A stretch of 64,000 bases of DNA from Chrysoperla carnea (Eukaryota; Arthropoda; Insecta; Neuroptera; Chrysopidae). A program made the position numbers and the translations under genes. Numbering within the stretch: position 1 is the stretch's first letter; every line of letters begins with the position of its first letter. The stretch is from the NCBI RefSeq assembly GCF_905475395.1, contig NC_058339.1, forward strand, positions 16,128,001-16,192,000, in the 5' to 3' direction. This document shows, one piece after another, positions 49,761 through 60,744 of the stretch. The notes below the pieces were generated by a model. It was not told the DNA's origin and made no database searches. It saw nothing but the letters and a program-made list of their open reading frames with translations.

Positions 49761-50285
49761 GTTAAAAATACAGTATTCTATGAGGTCTGAATATAGAGGC
49801 GGTGCTGTTCACTCCAATTTGATTTAAATTGAGAGAATTGATAGACTGTTTAGACATAGATTAGTCACGTTTGTGTAATTATTAAGAGTATTAAAATTTA
49901 AAATGCAATTATTTATTAAATGAATATTACCTATACTAAAAAATAAAAATAAAAAATGTATTTTTAAATTAAAATGAAAATGAAAGTAGGAAGTTAAAAT
50001 ATTTCCTTTCTCTGATAAAATACAATGTAATGAGAAAACAAAGATATGTTTTATTATCTGCAAGTTTTTTTTTATTACCACGGCCTTTGTGTACACTCTC
50101 ACACCTAGTGTTCATTACATGAAACAATTGAAAATCAATTGTTTGAAATATTTCAAATTCTATTTATACAAACTTTTCAACGTACTTAATAAAACACTTT
50201 AACTTAAGTGTAAGAATTGAAAATTTATTAGAAGCGCACAATTTAAGAATGTTTCTAACAAATCGAATTGAAAACGTTCGAATAT

Positions 50286-50640
50286 TGCGATCGAAGTATC
50301 CAAAAATCGATCCAAATATTGCGATATCTTAGATACTCTGCATCCAATAATTAAATTAACCTGATTTTTATACTTTTTGGATCAAAATTACCCCATCCAC
50401 CGATTTTCATCAAATTCCAAAACAAAAATTTTTTCCCGATTTTTTCAAAGGGATACGTAAGGGGTAATTTTTTTTATTTCCAATTTCGACAAAACTCAGT
50501 ATATAAGGTAATTTTGACCAAAAAAGTACAAAAATCGGGCATTTGTTGACTGGTCGAATAGTTTTTGAGATACGGGCTAAAATCGATCCAAATATTGCGT
50601 TATCTCAGAAACTCACCCGCTTATAAAAGTTTATTCGACC
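50286..50640 (-). repeat. Dispersed family P, reversed copy
   Basis: Contains ATCCAAATATTGCGATATCT, CCGATTTTTTCAAAG, AAAACTCAGTATATAAGGTA and TGGTCGAATAGTTTTTGAGA. Internally it is imperfectly palindromic, as the opening ATCGATCCAAATATTGCG recurs near the end. Confidence 0.6.
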
Positions 50641-50689
50641 ATTCATTTCCATAGTAATTATTATTTATATGTTAAAATTATATGCCATA

Positions 50690-50835
50690 ATCGCAAATTT
50701 TTTAGTTTTTACGGGTACGGAACCCTAAACTTACACTTCAAACATAGCTAAGAACACTCTCCCTGAAATTATCTTTCAAATGATACCAAAAAATTAAAAT
50801 CGGTTCATCGGTCGGAGTTAAAAAAGATAAACTTC
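50690..50835 (-). repeat. Dispersed family K, reversed fragment
   Basis: ACGGGTACGGAACCCTAAAC, CATAGCTAAGAACACTCT and AAAATCGGTTCAT are the reverse complement of the family K middle part. Confidence 0.6.
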
Positions 50836-51258
50836 TCTATATGTCTCGAAAACAGCTTTTATCATTTTTTTAAAAAAAATAAAGTATTGACTACATTAAT
50901 TTATGATTTACGAATTTTAGAGCGTGTTTTTATGAGCTTCGAAAAAATAAATCTGGAATGTATTACCATTGTATTTAAAATTACAAAAGAAATACCCAAG
51001 AGCGTCAAGGTCACTTGTTGCGGCCACAGTATCAAACCCTATTTTTATTTTTCAGTATGTAATTTTAAAATAAATAGGTTAATATAAAATCTTTTTTTCA
51101 AATGTATAAACAGAATATGGTTTGTTAAATTAAATTAAACGAAAATATTGCTAAATACTTGTTTTAAAATGTTCAAATTTAATTAAATAAATACAAATGA
51201 AATTTCATGATCAAGTATTTTTGAAAAATATAATAGTAGAGTGAAATTACGCCTTGTG

Positions 51259-51948
51259 TATGGATTAAAAGTTCGAGCAGTGAAACTTTGGGGTTTTTCT
51301 TTTCACATCAAAATAAGTATTTTTTGAAATTTTTTACTTTCGCGGAGTGGTGCAACATGTTTAAAAAACAAAATGGCGTCAAAAATGGAATTTTTTTCAG
51401 AAATTTTATCATTTTTATTTTATATTCGCAAAAGGGGACATCGGTGGATATCCAAATTTGGTAGGTTTGTAGTCAATGTTAATAACTACTCCTCATATTT
51501 TTTTGGGGGGGTTTCGTCCATTCCCCTCCCAGTTATATATATATATGTATACATACATATGGTAAAACAGTTCATTTGACTGTAACTTGAAAAATATTTG
51601 ATTGATTTTAATGAAACTAATATCAATAGTAGGTTTCATTACTTACAACTTTCGGTTAAAATTTTAGCGAAATCCGTTTCATAGTTCGGCCAAAATTTCC
51701 AATTTAGTAAATTGTTTAAAATGGCTGCCATTTTATGCCATTTTTCCTACGAGGTTAAATTTTTTTTTAAATTGTAGCATTTTTTATTATCTTTCGATTT
51801 TATAATAAGTGGCTTACCCGTAAAATGACGCCATTTTGTTTTTTAAACATGTTGCACCACTCCGCGAAAGTAAAAAATTTCAAAAAATACTTATTTTGAT
51901 GTGAAAAGAAAAACCCCAAAGTTTCGCTGCTCGAACTTTTAATCCATA
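51259..51948. mobile_element. 690-bp element with 123-bp terminal inverted repeats
   Basis: The left TIR 51259-51381 starts TATGGATTAAAAGTTCGAGC; the right TIR 51826-51948 is its near-identical complement (one visible substitution, GCAGTGAAAC versus GCAGCGAAAC). Both contain CGCGGAGTGGTGCAACATG. The middle has a TA-rich microsatellite near 51535. The high arm identity suggests recent insertion or arm homogenisation. No transposase. Confidence 0.82.
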
Positions 51949-53108
51949 TAACAGCCTTTTTTTTTGCTTAGATTTACTCCAGTATAACAACATATATCAA
52001 ATTCCTGTGGGAAGTGAAGTGAATCAACTAATTTTAACAAATATAGGTATAAGCTATACATAGGTATATTTTGTTTACAGTTAAGTTTATCCTTTTAATA
52101 GGATAATTTATTTTGTGGTCAGTTTTGCATATCCAACGGTTACGGTTTTACAATTATATCCAAAAATGTTTTGTAAAAATATCGTGTTAGTCCATTCGCT
52201 GGGGATAATTATTTAAGAAGAAATGGTGAGATGAAAAACGTAGAGTTTACTGAAAGTTTTTTTAGCGTTGAGTAAGAATATGTTTGATGTTTTTCGACAA
52301 CCTGGTGCAAAAAAAAAAAAAAAATGAAGAGTCAAAACTTTTTAATTAAAGGTTTCAAGTTGCACACTTAGTTCAAAAAGTATCAAGTATACAGAATCGT
52401 TTCGTAGTTAACAAATCAAAAAATAACAAAATAATAATACAAAAATTACGCTGTTTTATGAGGGTCATCATGTTCAGACATCAGATTGGACCTAGTTCTT
52501 TGGGTTGCTTTAATAGTCAATTTAGATCCGAAAAGGTAAGAGATAGAATAACACTTTAAATTAGAAGATAGATCCACCTAAAAAAAACTAACATCTGTTA
52601 TTTAGAATATTTTTTTGAAAATCCTTAACTTTTGGAAAAATATGTCATTATTGCATTTAATCGAAACAAAGCACACCAGCTATAGAAAAATGCCTTTGCC
52701 AAAAGTTGCCAAAGGCAATAGAGGATTCTAGTTCCCTGGTATTGTGTTTCTCTGTCAGCTATGCGAATATTGTATTGTTGTCTTTCTAAATCTTCTATGT
52801 TAAGCAAAAATGTACATACTTGGCACATATGGGTCTAACTAGTAAAATATATTATTGAGCCTCCAGTGAATAGACTAAGAGTAGTAGTCAGGCTATCCAA
52901 CATTATAAAATACCACAATATTTATGTAGATTAATATATTATACTTAACTAGTCAAGAATATTTACCACATTTGAATACCTTGAGTATTAGTATTATAAC
53001 GAAGATAAAACACAAATTTATGGCTCAATTAGTATGAATAAAAGTATATTTTTTAACTAATTTTTAACGACCGTGCCGACAAAAAACGAGTTATTATATC
53101 TTTGAAGA

Positions 53109-53627
53109 CACTCTGGTTGGAACGGTAATGAGAGAGCAGACAAGCTAGCCAAACTGGGAACCACCATGGCTCCCACTCAAGAAAAGCTTGCGAGGATGCC
53201 ATACCAAGAAGGTCTTAACAGATTAGGAGATAATCTCAAAAACCAACAATTAAAGGCATGGACCAGCTACGAGGGAGGGCGAATCGCCAAAAGCCTGTTG
53301 GGTGAAGGAAACTCGCTCGGTAACAGAGCCGAGGAGATCTTGAAACTAAACAGAGCTGATATAAGAGTCATCGTAGAGTTACTCACAGGGCATGATAACC
53401 TGAACAAGTTCCAACATCAGATTAGAAAAAGACAATCTCCCGCGTGTGATAGATGCGAAGAAAATTCAGAAGAAACATCGATCCACTTTCTCTGTTACTC
53501 CCCGGCGCTCATACAGCAGCGAAGGAAATGGTTTGGTCCGGCTATAGTCGAACCAGAAGAAATTAGGAAACTCAGCGCTAATCAAATCCTGGGTTTCAGT
53601 ACATCAGTTGGTTATAATAGCCACTGA
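53109..53627 (+). pseudogene. 3' end of a LINE ORF2: RNase H tail plus C-terminal Cys/His region
   Basis: The open frame starts after a stop with HSGWNGNERADKLAKLG, the last catalytic-His motif of a retroelement RNase H domain. About 150 residues follow, including LLTGHDNLNKFQHQIRKRQS and a C-x2-C-x8-H-x3-C-like set (CDRCEENSEETSIHFLC), as in the C-terminal end of I/R1/LOA-type non-LTR elements. The stop is TGA at 53625. The reverse transcriptase is missing: this is a 5'-truncated insertion. It is clearly less AT-rich than its surroundings. Confidence 0.8.
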
Positions 53628-53745
53628 AAAGCGTAGCGGGGATACAGTACAAGCGTCTACTTGGCTAGGTGCTCTGAACCATTGCTTCGAGGCGCGATCC
53701 TCGAGCATGGCCCGCTAACTTCCATACCCATACCCCATACCCATC
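53628..53745 (+). mobile_element. LINE 3' UTR and CCCATA-type tail
   Basis: About 95 bp of GC-richer sequence (GAGGCGCGATCCTCGAGC) run from the stop to a short tail of CCATACCCATACCCCATACC units, which marks the 3' end of the inserted copy. Confidence 0.65.
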
Positions 53746-54530
53746 TTTAAAGCCAAAACGTGTTTGGGTATCTTACTCCAACAATCTTACTCCGATGTTT
53801 CGTTTGCTATCCGGTTTTTCAATTGAGGGCGACGGAATTTAGATGCAACTGTGTTCAGTTGTGTATAGACATAAGAGTAGAAGCGCAGGTCAGTGTATAG
53901 AACGTATCTATTTATTACAAAAACTATTCTTCACTGCACTTCCACCATAATAAATAATAAATTATTTTAATGTTGTGTAAACAATTATAATTAACGGGGA
54001 GGTAGAATTGATTACACTGTCGTCGCTTTAATAAGTCCTTAAAATACATACTATTTTAAAATTTGTATAACCGCATATAAAATAGAATAATAAACTTTAA
54101 AATTCAAGACGTATGCAAATTTTCATTATAGACACCTACACTTAGAACTATGTAAAAAATATTTAAATAATCTCCCGAGATACACAGGTACTTTGTTATT
54201 ATTACAAGTTCTTCGTTATAGCTGCAAGTTTTTCGTAGGTGTATTAAATTTTCATTTTGAACTTGGTGAGTGGGTGAGTAGATGTGATAAATGAAATGTG
54301 ATATTATTTAACTATGGGGTAAGATTTGGTACCTAGACTCAAATGTACCATGAACCATTGTGTGGTTACTGGACATTGATAATTTACTGGACAGCATTTG
54401 TATTAACTTGAGAGTATTTTATCAGGTATGCTGAAGACTGAATGCCAATGTGGTTTGAATATTGGTCTTTTTTAAAATAATTTAAATTTTGTTTGAAACT
54501 TTTGTTATATTGTCTAATTTTCAACTAAAA

Positions 54531-54780
54531 ATTCGCCCTATTAACTCAGTTGGTTAAGGCGTAACCAATTCCGCTCGCGGTATGCTTAGGGTAGCGGGTT
54601 CGATTCCCGCCGCCGTAACAAAATGAACGAGGTGCACTCAGCCTCTGAAATTGAGGAGCTGATAAATGAAATTTTCAGCCGAAAGGTGGTAAAACACATA
54701 TATGGTATCACAATGGGCTCTATAGCCTTAGTGTGTCCTTCGTGGACAGCTAATATAACCAAACCTAACCTAACCTAACT
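54531..54780 (+). mobile_element. SINE family S, full copy
   Basis: The tRNA-like head has box A TAACTCAGTTGG (54542-54553) and a perfect box B GGTTCGATTCC (54597-54607). The body has GAGGTGCACTCAGCCTCTG, GGTATCACAATGGGCTC and CCTTCGTGGACAGC, and the tail is ACCTAACCTAACCTAAC. The ends of the head do not pair as an acceptor stem, so it is not a tRNA gene. The 5'-truncated sister is at 41268-41424. Confidence 0.8.
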
Positions 54781-55601
54781 AAAAATTGCCTATATAACAC
54801 AATTTAAACTTTTAAACTTTTTACCAAAATTAAAAGTAGGTAATTTAACATTATCGATTTGTCATAATTGTTTGAGTAAATTAGACTGTGGAGTCAACAT
54901 TATGAACTCTCAAAAACATTTTTTACATGTTTGGCTAGAAAACCAATTTTGCTCATTCACAAAACTCACTGTGTAACTCAAAATTGAGAAAGAAAGATTA
55001 TAAATTTGTATTCGAATATCTGTCCCATATTTTCTTCTTCACCTTTCCAAGTAAACAAAGTAACATGAAATAAAAAATTAGAACGCTATTGATCACAAAC
55101 AAATACATCACTTCAAGGATGAGTAACTGCCACTCGTGTGATATCTCTATACTTACAGAGAATCAATACCAGTATTATCTATCTTATATATTTATTATGA
55201 CATGGCACAACAAAAATATAATTGGTTCACCACGATACTCAGAGCCGGATTTAAAAGTTTCATGGGCTCTATTGCCAAAATTTGGTGAGAACCAGGTACG
55301 AATTAAGAAATTTAGTGAACTTAGAAAGTTGAAAAATTGTCTCAAACCTCCTATTTCGTGAGGTTCCCACTGTTGCGCAGCGTTCCCCTTAGCATCAAAT
55401 TAATCAACTAAATATCGTCAAGCTTTGTCTCAACTAGAAGTCAACAAACAATGCATCCTTATCGTCAAACTAATCAAATGTTTTTCAGTCAACTCTGTGT
55501 TGGTGGAAGCCTAAGTCCGGTCCTGACGATACTCCACAACCAGACAATATAATAATTTAATAAAATAATAATGTTTTGACATTTTGTAATTGCAAACATA
55601 T

Positions 55602-55624
55602 TTATAATAATAATAATAATAATT
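55602..55624. repeat. (AAT)n microsatellite
   Basis: Seven consecutive AAT/ATA units inside an otherwise unremarkable stretch. Confidence 0.7.
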
Positions 55625-55689
55625 AAGTATACTATAAGTTTGTAAAATACTGAAAGTAGAATTGAATACATCAGCGAAAATTTCTAACT

Positions 55690-55860
55690 AAAAAAAAAGA
55701 GTGCTATAAGTTTGACGGCTATGTATGTGTGTGTCTGATTTTAATTTTTGTTGGTTTCATTTGCAAGGTAATTTAAGTGAGAGTATTCTTGGCTATGATT
55801 CACGAGCGAGCTTAGGTTTCCGTACCCGAAAAACCTAAAAAAATAATTCAAAATAACAAA
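55690..55860 (+). repeat. Dispersed family K, copy 3
   Basis: TATAAGTTTGACGGCTATGT, GTGTGTCTGATTTTAATTT, AGAGTATTCTTGGCTATGAT and TTTCCGTACCCGAAAAACC. A TTAA-ended element separates it from the next copy at 56335-56590. Confidence 0.6.
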
Positions 55861-55956
55861 GTCAACTCAAATATTTCAATTTTCCCAAAAAATGATAGCT
55901 CTCTCAGTATCCTTTTCATCTCATCTGATGTCCTTGACCATCACTTTGATATTTAT

Positions 55957-56335
55957 TTAAGGACGTTCATGCATCAACGATATTAGTAGAGAAATTAAAA
56001 ACAATATGATAAAGCGATAGTTTTTTAAATGATTTTCTATGATTTAAAACAGGAAAAATATCCTGTTATCGAATTAATTTCATTAAATTTTAAGTTTAAA
56101 AAGTGACTAAAAGTAAGGTTTAACATGAGACTAAATGGAAAATATAAATCGATATTTTTCAAAAATTATATCGATAACCATACTTGAAACTTTTACCAGT
56201 TAACTATTATTTAAACTTTTAATAGAATTTCAAAAAAAATTTCTATTTTCTACTAATTTACAATTCTTTAAAATTTACATACTGTTTCCCTATGAACGCA
56301 CATAGCAAAACAGGTACACGCATGAACGTCCTTAA
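55957..56335. mobile_element. TTAA-ended TIR element, copy 2
   Basis: TTAAGGACGTTCATGC at the left and GCATGAACGTCCTTAA at the right, exact complements, 379 bp. The ends resemble those of the 40362-41008 element (TTAAGGATGTATGAGC). No ORF. Confidence 0.7.
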
Positions 56336-56590
56336 GAAGGAGTGTTATAAGTTTAAAGTGTTTATCTGTGCGTCTGTATATTTCTCAGTGGCATTGTAGC
56401 CCCTAAACGGTCGAACCAACTTGATTGAGAACATTTTATAGGTAATTTTCCAAATATCAGTTTAAAAGGAATAAATAATTTGTAGGGGATTTTTAAAATT
56501 TTGTAAATTTGACTTGTGTAATTTAGACGGACATGGCGAATTTGAAAGGGTTTCCTTTTTCATATTTGATAACGGAATCCTAAAAAATAG
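56335..56590 (+). repeat. Dispersed family K, copy 4
   Basis: AAGGAGTGTTATAAGTTTAA, GTGGCATTGTAGCCCCTAAA, CGGTCGAACCAACTTGAT. It diverges after about 150 bp. Confidence 0.55.
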
Positions 56591-57059
56591 TTTCAAAGAA
56601 TACATAAATGTAGATTTTGATACCTAGTACCACACTCTCCCCTTCTATAACGACTTCTAATAATGACAGTATGCAGATGATAATAATGGTGTAAGTATGA
56701 TGGACATAATAATATTATTATATCAAACACCATTAACATTAACATTAACATCTTCTATTCGATGATAATATGATATTTTAAAGTACAAGTTTAATTTATT
56801 TAATACCCTCTTGTTATAATATTATTCTCAGTTGTGTTTGTTTGTTTTGATAACACTATTAATTTAGCTATAAAATTCTTTTTAAGTGGTTAATTTTTAT
56901 TGAAACTATTGAAACGAGAGCTTTCAAGTATCAAGATAATGTGCTATTTGACTCTGATATGATTAAATTATAAAAAACGCAGAAAAGTTAAAAAAAATTA
57001 AAAGCCCAATGACTGACTATAAAATATATTTTGATATAAAAATCAGATTAATTTAAAGA

Positions 57060-57450
57060 TTGGATGCAGAGTTTCTGAGATATCGCAATATTTGGATATA
57101 TTTTAGTCCGTATCTTAAAAACTATTCGACCAGTCAATAAATGCACCCGATTTTTGTACTTTTTGGGTCAAAATTACCTTATAAACTGAGTTTTATCGAA
57201 ATTGGAGATACCCAAAATTTTTCGATTTTTTGCAATTTTATTAAGGGGTACCCCTTCAAAAAAATCGAAAAAATAAAAAAAATATTTTTACACCGGAATT
57301 TGGTAAAACTCAGTTTATATAGTAAATTTGACCTAAAAAATTCAAAAATCGGGTTCATTCAAAGATTGGACGAATAGTTTTCGAGATAACGACAAAAAAA
57401 TTTCCTAAATATCATTTTTCTCAAAAACTATTCGTCCAATCGTTAAATGC
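57060..57450 (+). repeat. Dispersed family P, main copy
   Basis: GAGATATCGCAATATTTGG, AACTATTCGACCAGTCAATA, CCGATTTTTGTACTTTTTGG, GGTAAAACTCAGTTTATA and CGAATAGTTTTCGAGATAAC. The blocks mirror each other within the copy. The ORF at 57141 is a chance reading of it. Confidence 0.65.
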
Positions 57451-57482
57451 ATCAGAGTTAGGTTAATTTTGATCATAATTTT

Positions 57483-58016
57483 TGAATATGGGCCATAAAA
57501 ATATGGCCCAAATTTAGTAGAATTACATACTTGGTTTATCAAAATTGGATAAAATTTGGATGTGATAGAGCAAAATTAAATTTTTTGGATTTTGATGACG
57601 TCATAAACCCAACCCAACCCAACCGTTAAAAAATATATAATTTCGGTATATAAATTCGAATTTTTTGGTAACACAAGCAAATTTGATCGGATCTTATTGG
57701 AATTTTATTTGAAACCCACTAATTTTGGGTCATTCTTTTCAGCTGTGATGTCAGTTTTTCGCTAGTTATCACTTATGTGCTTAGTTCCGGGACCAGGCCT
57801 CCACATTCTTGAAATCTAATAGAGCTATGTTAATTTTTAATCATAAATTTGAAAAGTATGACCCAAATTTAGTAGGATTACATACTTGGTTTATCAAAAT
57901 TGTATAAAATTTCGATGTAATAGAGTAAAATTAAATATTTTGAATTTTGATGACGCCATCAAGTTCAAAAATTCGATTTTTTTAATAACACAGGCAATTT
58001 TGATCCGATCTTATTG
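57483..58016 (+). repeat. Local direct duplication
   Basis: The segment with ATTACATACTTGGTTTATCA, then AATTTTGATGACGTCAT and TTTGATCGGATCTTATTGG (from 57483), is repeated with about 10-15% visible change from 57838 (GATTACATACTTGGTTTATC, TTTTGATGACGCCAT, GATCCGATCTTATTGG). Confidence 0.65.
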
Positions 58017-58616
58017 GATATCTTACATACTGAGCCTTTAGCCTTTTATCGAATCGTTTCATAACGATATATTATTTATATGCATTTTTAAAGCATTATC
58101 AGACATCAAAAGAATTCACCGCAATGAACAGCTAATGCAGATATTTAAATTTAAAAAAAATACCATTAAAATAATTACATTCTAAGTGAAATGATTTAGC
58201 TTTCTAATAAACAAAAAATGGAAAAATATGATTACTTTTACAACTTTTAAACTCTAGATAGATATTTATAATAATAAATAGTTTCACTTATTAGTAAACT
58301 GCCACACATGTAATAATAATGTGTAATGAATGCATTTGATGAATTAGGAAGTAATTGTTAAGTTCAAGTCATTTATAATGTTAATAAAATATTATAAAGC
58401 AATTTGATTAATAGAAGAAAATATATTATTTAATCAAATAAATAATAAAAGGATGTATTTTATTAAAGAATTTGTAAAATTTAGAATTATTTCATTTATA
58501 ATAATTATATAGTCGCAACTTTCCTATTATTTCATTTAATTTTTTTATACCATGTATATATGAAATATATCAAGTTATATTAATTTTAGTCCAAAGTTAG
58601 AAACGCTTAACATTAA

Positions 58617-59215
58617 ACTGAATAAAAAAAAACTTTTAACAAAAAGAAAACCGACTACAAAAGAAAATATTTTCCAAAACAAATTAAAATGCACTTGGAG
58701 TCGGTGTCAGTCAAGGAACCAACTCTGACAGAACAGTTTGCTACATTAGCTTGGCTGACACCGACTCCAAAAATAATAATAATTTTAACTACATTATATT
58801 ATCGTTATTTTTTACTTTTTAGTGTATATTAATTTGTTTCGGAGAAGTTTTTCTTTTGAAGTCGGTTTTCTTTTTGTTAAAATTTTTTTTATTTTGTGAT
58901 TTTTAGTGAACCTGAAGTGCACTAATTAATTTTTCACTAAAAAAGAATCATCGAAATCGGTCGGCGTGATATTGAGTTATTCATCCTCTTGTCGTGCATA
59001 CTTAATGCAAATTTAATACTTTTATGATTTTCTCATGGATACCGTTTACAGAACTGAACCAAAATGAAATGGGACCACACGGGAAGCACTAGCTTTCAAA
59101 TAGATAAAGAATTATGAAAATCGGTTCACCCAGTCAGTTCTGAGGTAACAAACATAAAAAAAAAAAATACAGTCGAATTGATAACCTCCTCCTGTTTTGT
59201 TTTAAGTCGGTTAAA
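58617..59215 (+). mobile_element. Palindromic repeat L, copy 2 (spacer inverted)
   Basis: Same family and orientation as 49119-49760, shown by the shared unpaired tail (CTTGTCGTGCATACTTAATG, ACAGTCGAATTGATAACCTC). The left arm has lost about 60 bp between ATGCACT and GGAGTCGG. The 44-bp spacer (58711-58754) reads GGAACCAACTCTGACAGAAC and TTTGCTACATTAGCTTGG, the reverse complement of the copy 1 spacer. Confidence 0.78.
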
Positions 59216-60007
59216 AATAAGTAAACACACATAGTATAGATCAAGGATGTAAAATACAATATAAAACGACTAGCCCGACCCGTAAGGTACTCCTCTGTGT
59301 GGCTAAAAACTTGACTAAAAAATTCGAAAAGGTACCTAGGCATGATATCATAAAAAATGCGGCCAACGATTAATCCATAACTGACACCCAAGCTTGAAAG
59401 AAACTAGATTAAAATCTATGTTAATTCAAAGCTGATTCAGCCTTAATTTCCAAGCACAGGCCATTATTTGACACTCAAGTTCCAGATTGATATTATCATT
59501 CAGTACTAATTCAATATTGAGTCAGTCGTAATTTCCAAGCTTGGATTCATGCTCTTATAATAGGCTTGAATACAGATTCATGTACGTGCTATTTGCTGTT
59601 TAATATAACATAACCTTGAAAATATAATTTAAAAAAAAGGTTCAAAAATAAATCATTTCATGTTATAAAGCTTACTTTTAATTCCAACTTTTTTTCTTAA
59701 ATAAATAATTTCAAATACATATACATGTAAGCTAAAATATACCAAGAAACATAATATTCAATTATCGTGTTAAGGATCAACGAACACGGTATCCTTGTAT
59801 GAATTGGTAGTAGGAACAATTCAGTGAAAAATACCTACGTCGTGTTTAGATTTCGTATCAATTATTGATTAGTTCAGTCGAAAATGGAAATGCTGTAGTA
59901 TAGTAATTTGTACCTAACAAATTAGAGCAAAATCAGATTTCTGGGCACTGTTACAATTTCTGTTTTTTTTAGTCTGGGGAACACAAGAGCATTCAATTTT
60001 TGCAAAT
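59216..60007. other. AT-rich stretch without recognisable content
   Basis: Between repeat L copy 2 and the hAT-type element I see no gene or definable repeat. The 85-codon minus-strand ORF at 59134-59391 partly overlaps repeat L and has no domain. Confidence 0.4.
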
Positions 60008-60015
60008 AACCAAAG

Positions 60016-60744
60016 CAGGGCTCGAGGATATATATCAATGGATATATATCATGATATATATCCGATATATATCACGTGAATTTTTATGATATATATCAAT
60101 AAAAAAATTATTTTAAAAAATTTAATATTATTTAGTAATTTTTGGCGTTTGTTACCGTATTTCTACTTCCCAAATTTTGATGGCTTTGGAGTAGAGTTAA
60201 AACGTACAAATACTAAGCTCAAATCGTGTCGTGTCTAGAAAAAGTTCGTTACTAAAGAGTAGGTTTAAGTAAGATTCAGAATAGGAAGATGATCTAGCTT
60301 TATCTTCCTTGTAGTCAAACCAAGCACAATTATGAAACGACATTTTTTTTTATTTGATAATTAACAGTTTATAACGAATGACTGATGACTAATTTGATAA
60401 TTAAAAGACTGATTATACTCTAGAGTTATTATTTGTAATGTTTATTGTTTTGTTGTCTAAGTGTAGGTATGACCATTGACTGATAACAATTTATAAAATT
60501 GTTTTTTGTTTTAAAATTGATTTTTATTAATAAAAATTTTGTTATTTTTAATTGATTTTGCCTGATCTAGAAGAATATTTTATGTTTTGGTTTCATTTGT
60601 CTGATTTGAAGTGCCTAAGTAAATAAAACCTTTAAAACATTTTAGTTTTTTTTTTAAATCAAAATTTTGATATGTATCGGATATATATCAAAAATATCCG
60701 ATATTTTGATATTTATAATAAATATCGGATATTTTCGAACCCTG
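60016..60744. mobile_element. hAT-type element with GATATATATC subterminal repeats
   Basis: Ends CAGGGCTCGAGGATATATAT and ATATTTTCGAACCCTG. The flanks AACCAAAG (60008-60015) and AACCAAAA (60745-60752) are an 8-bp duplication with one change. Both ends carry multiple GATATATATC or CGGATAT palindromes, likely transposase sites. No intact transposase in 729 bp. Confidence 0.75.

Noticed and set aside
54531-54620. Possible tRNA gene on the plus strand
   Set aside because: Box A and box B are good, but the ends do not pair as an acceptor stem and the downstream body recurs at 41268-41424, so it is a SINE head.
57606-57622. Short AACCC array resembling telomere repeats
   Set aside because: Only about three units, inside a locally duplicated repeat; not a telomeric tract.
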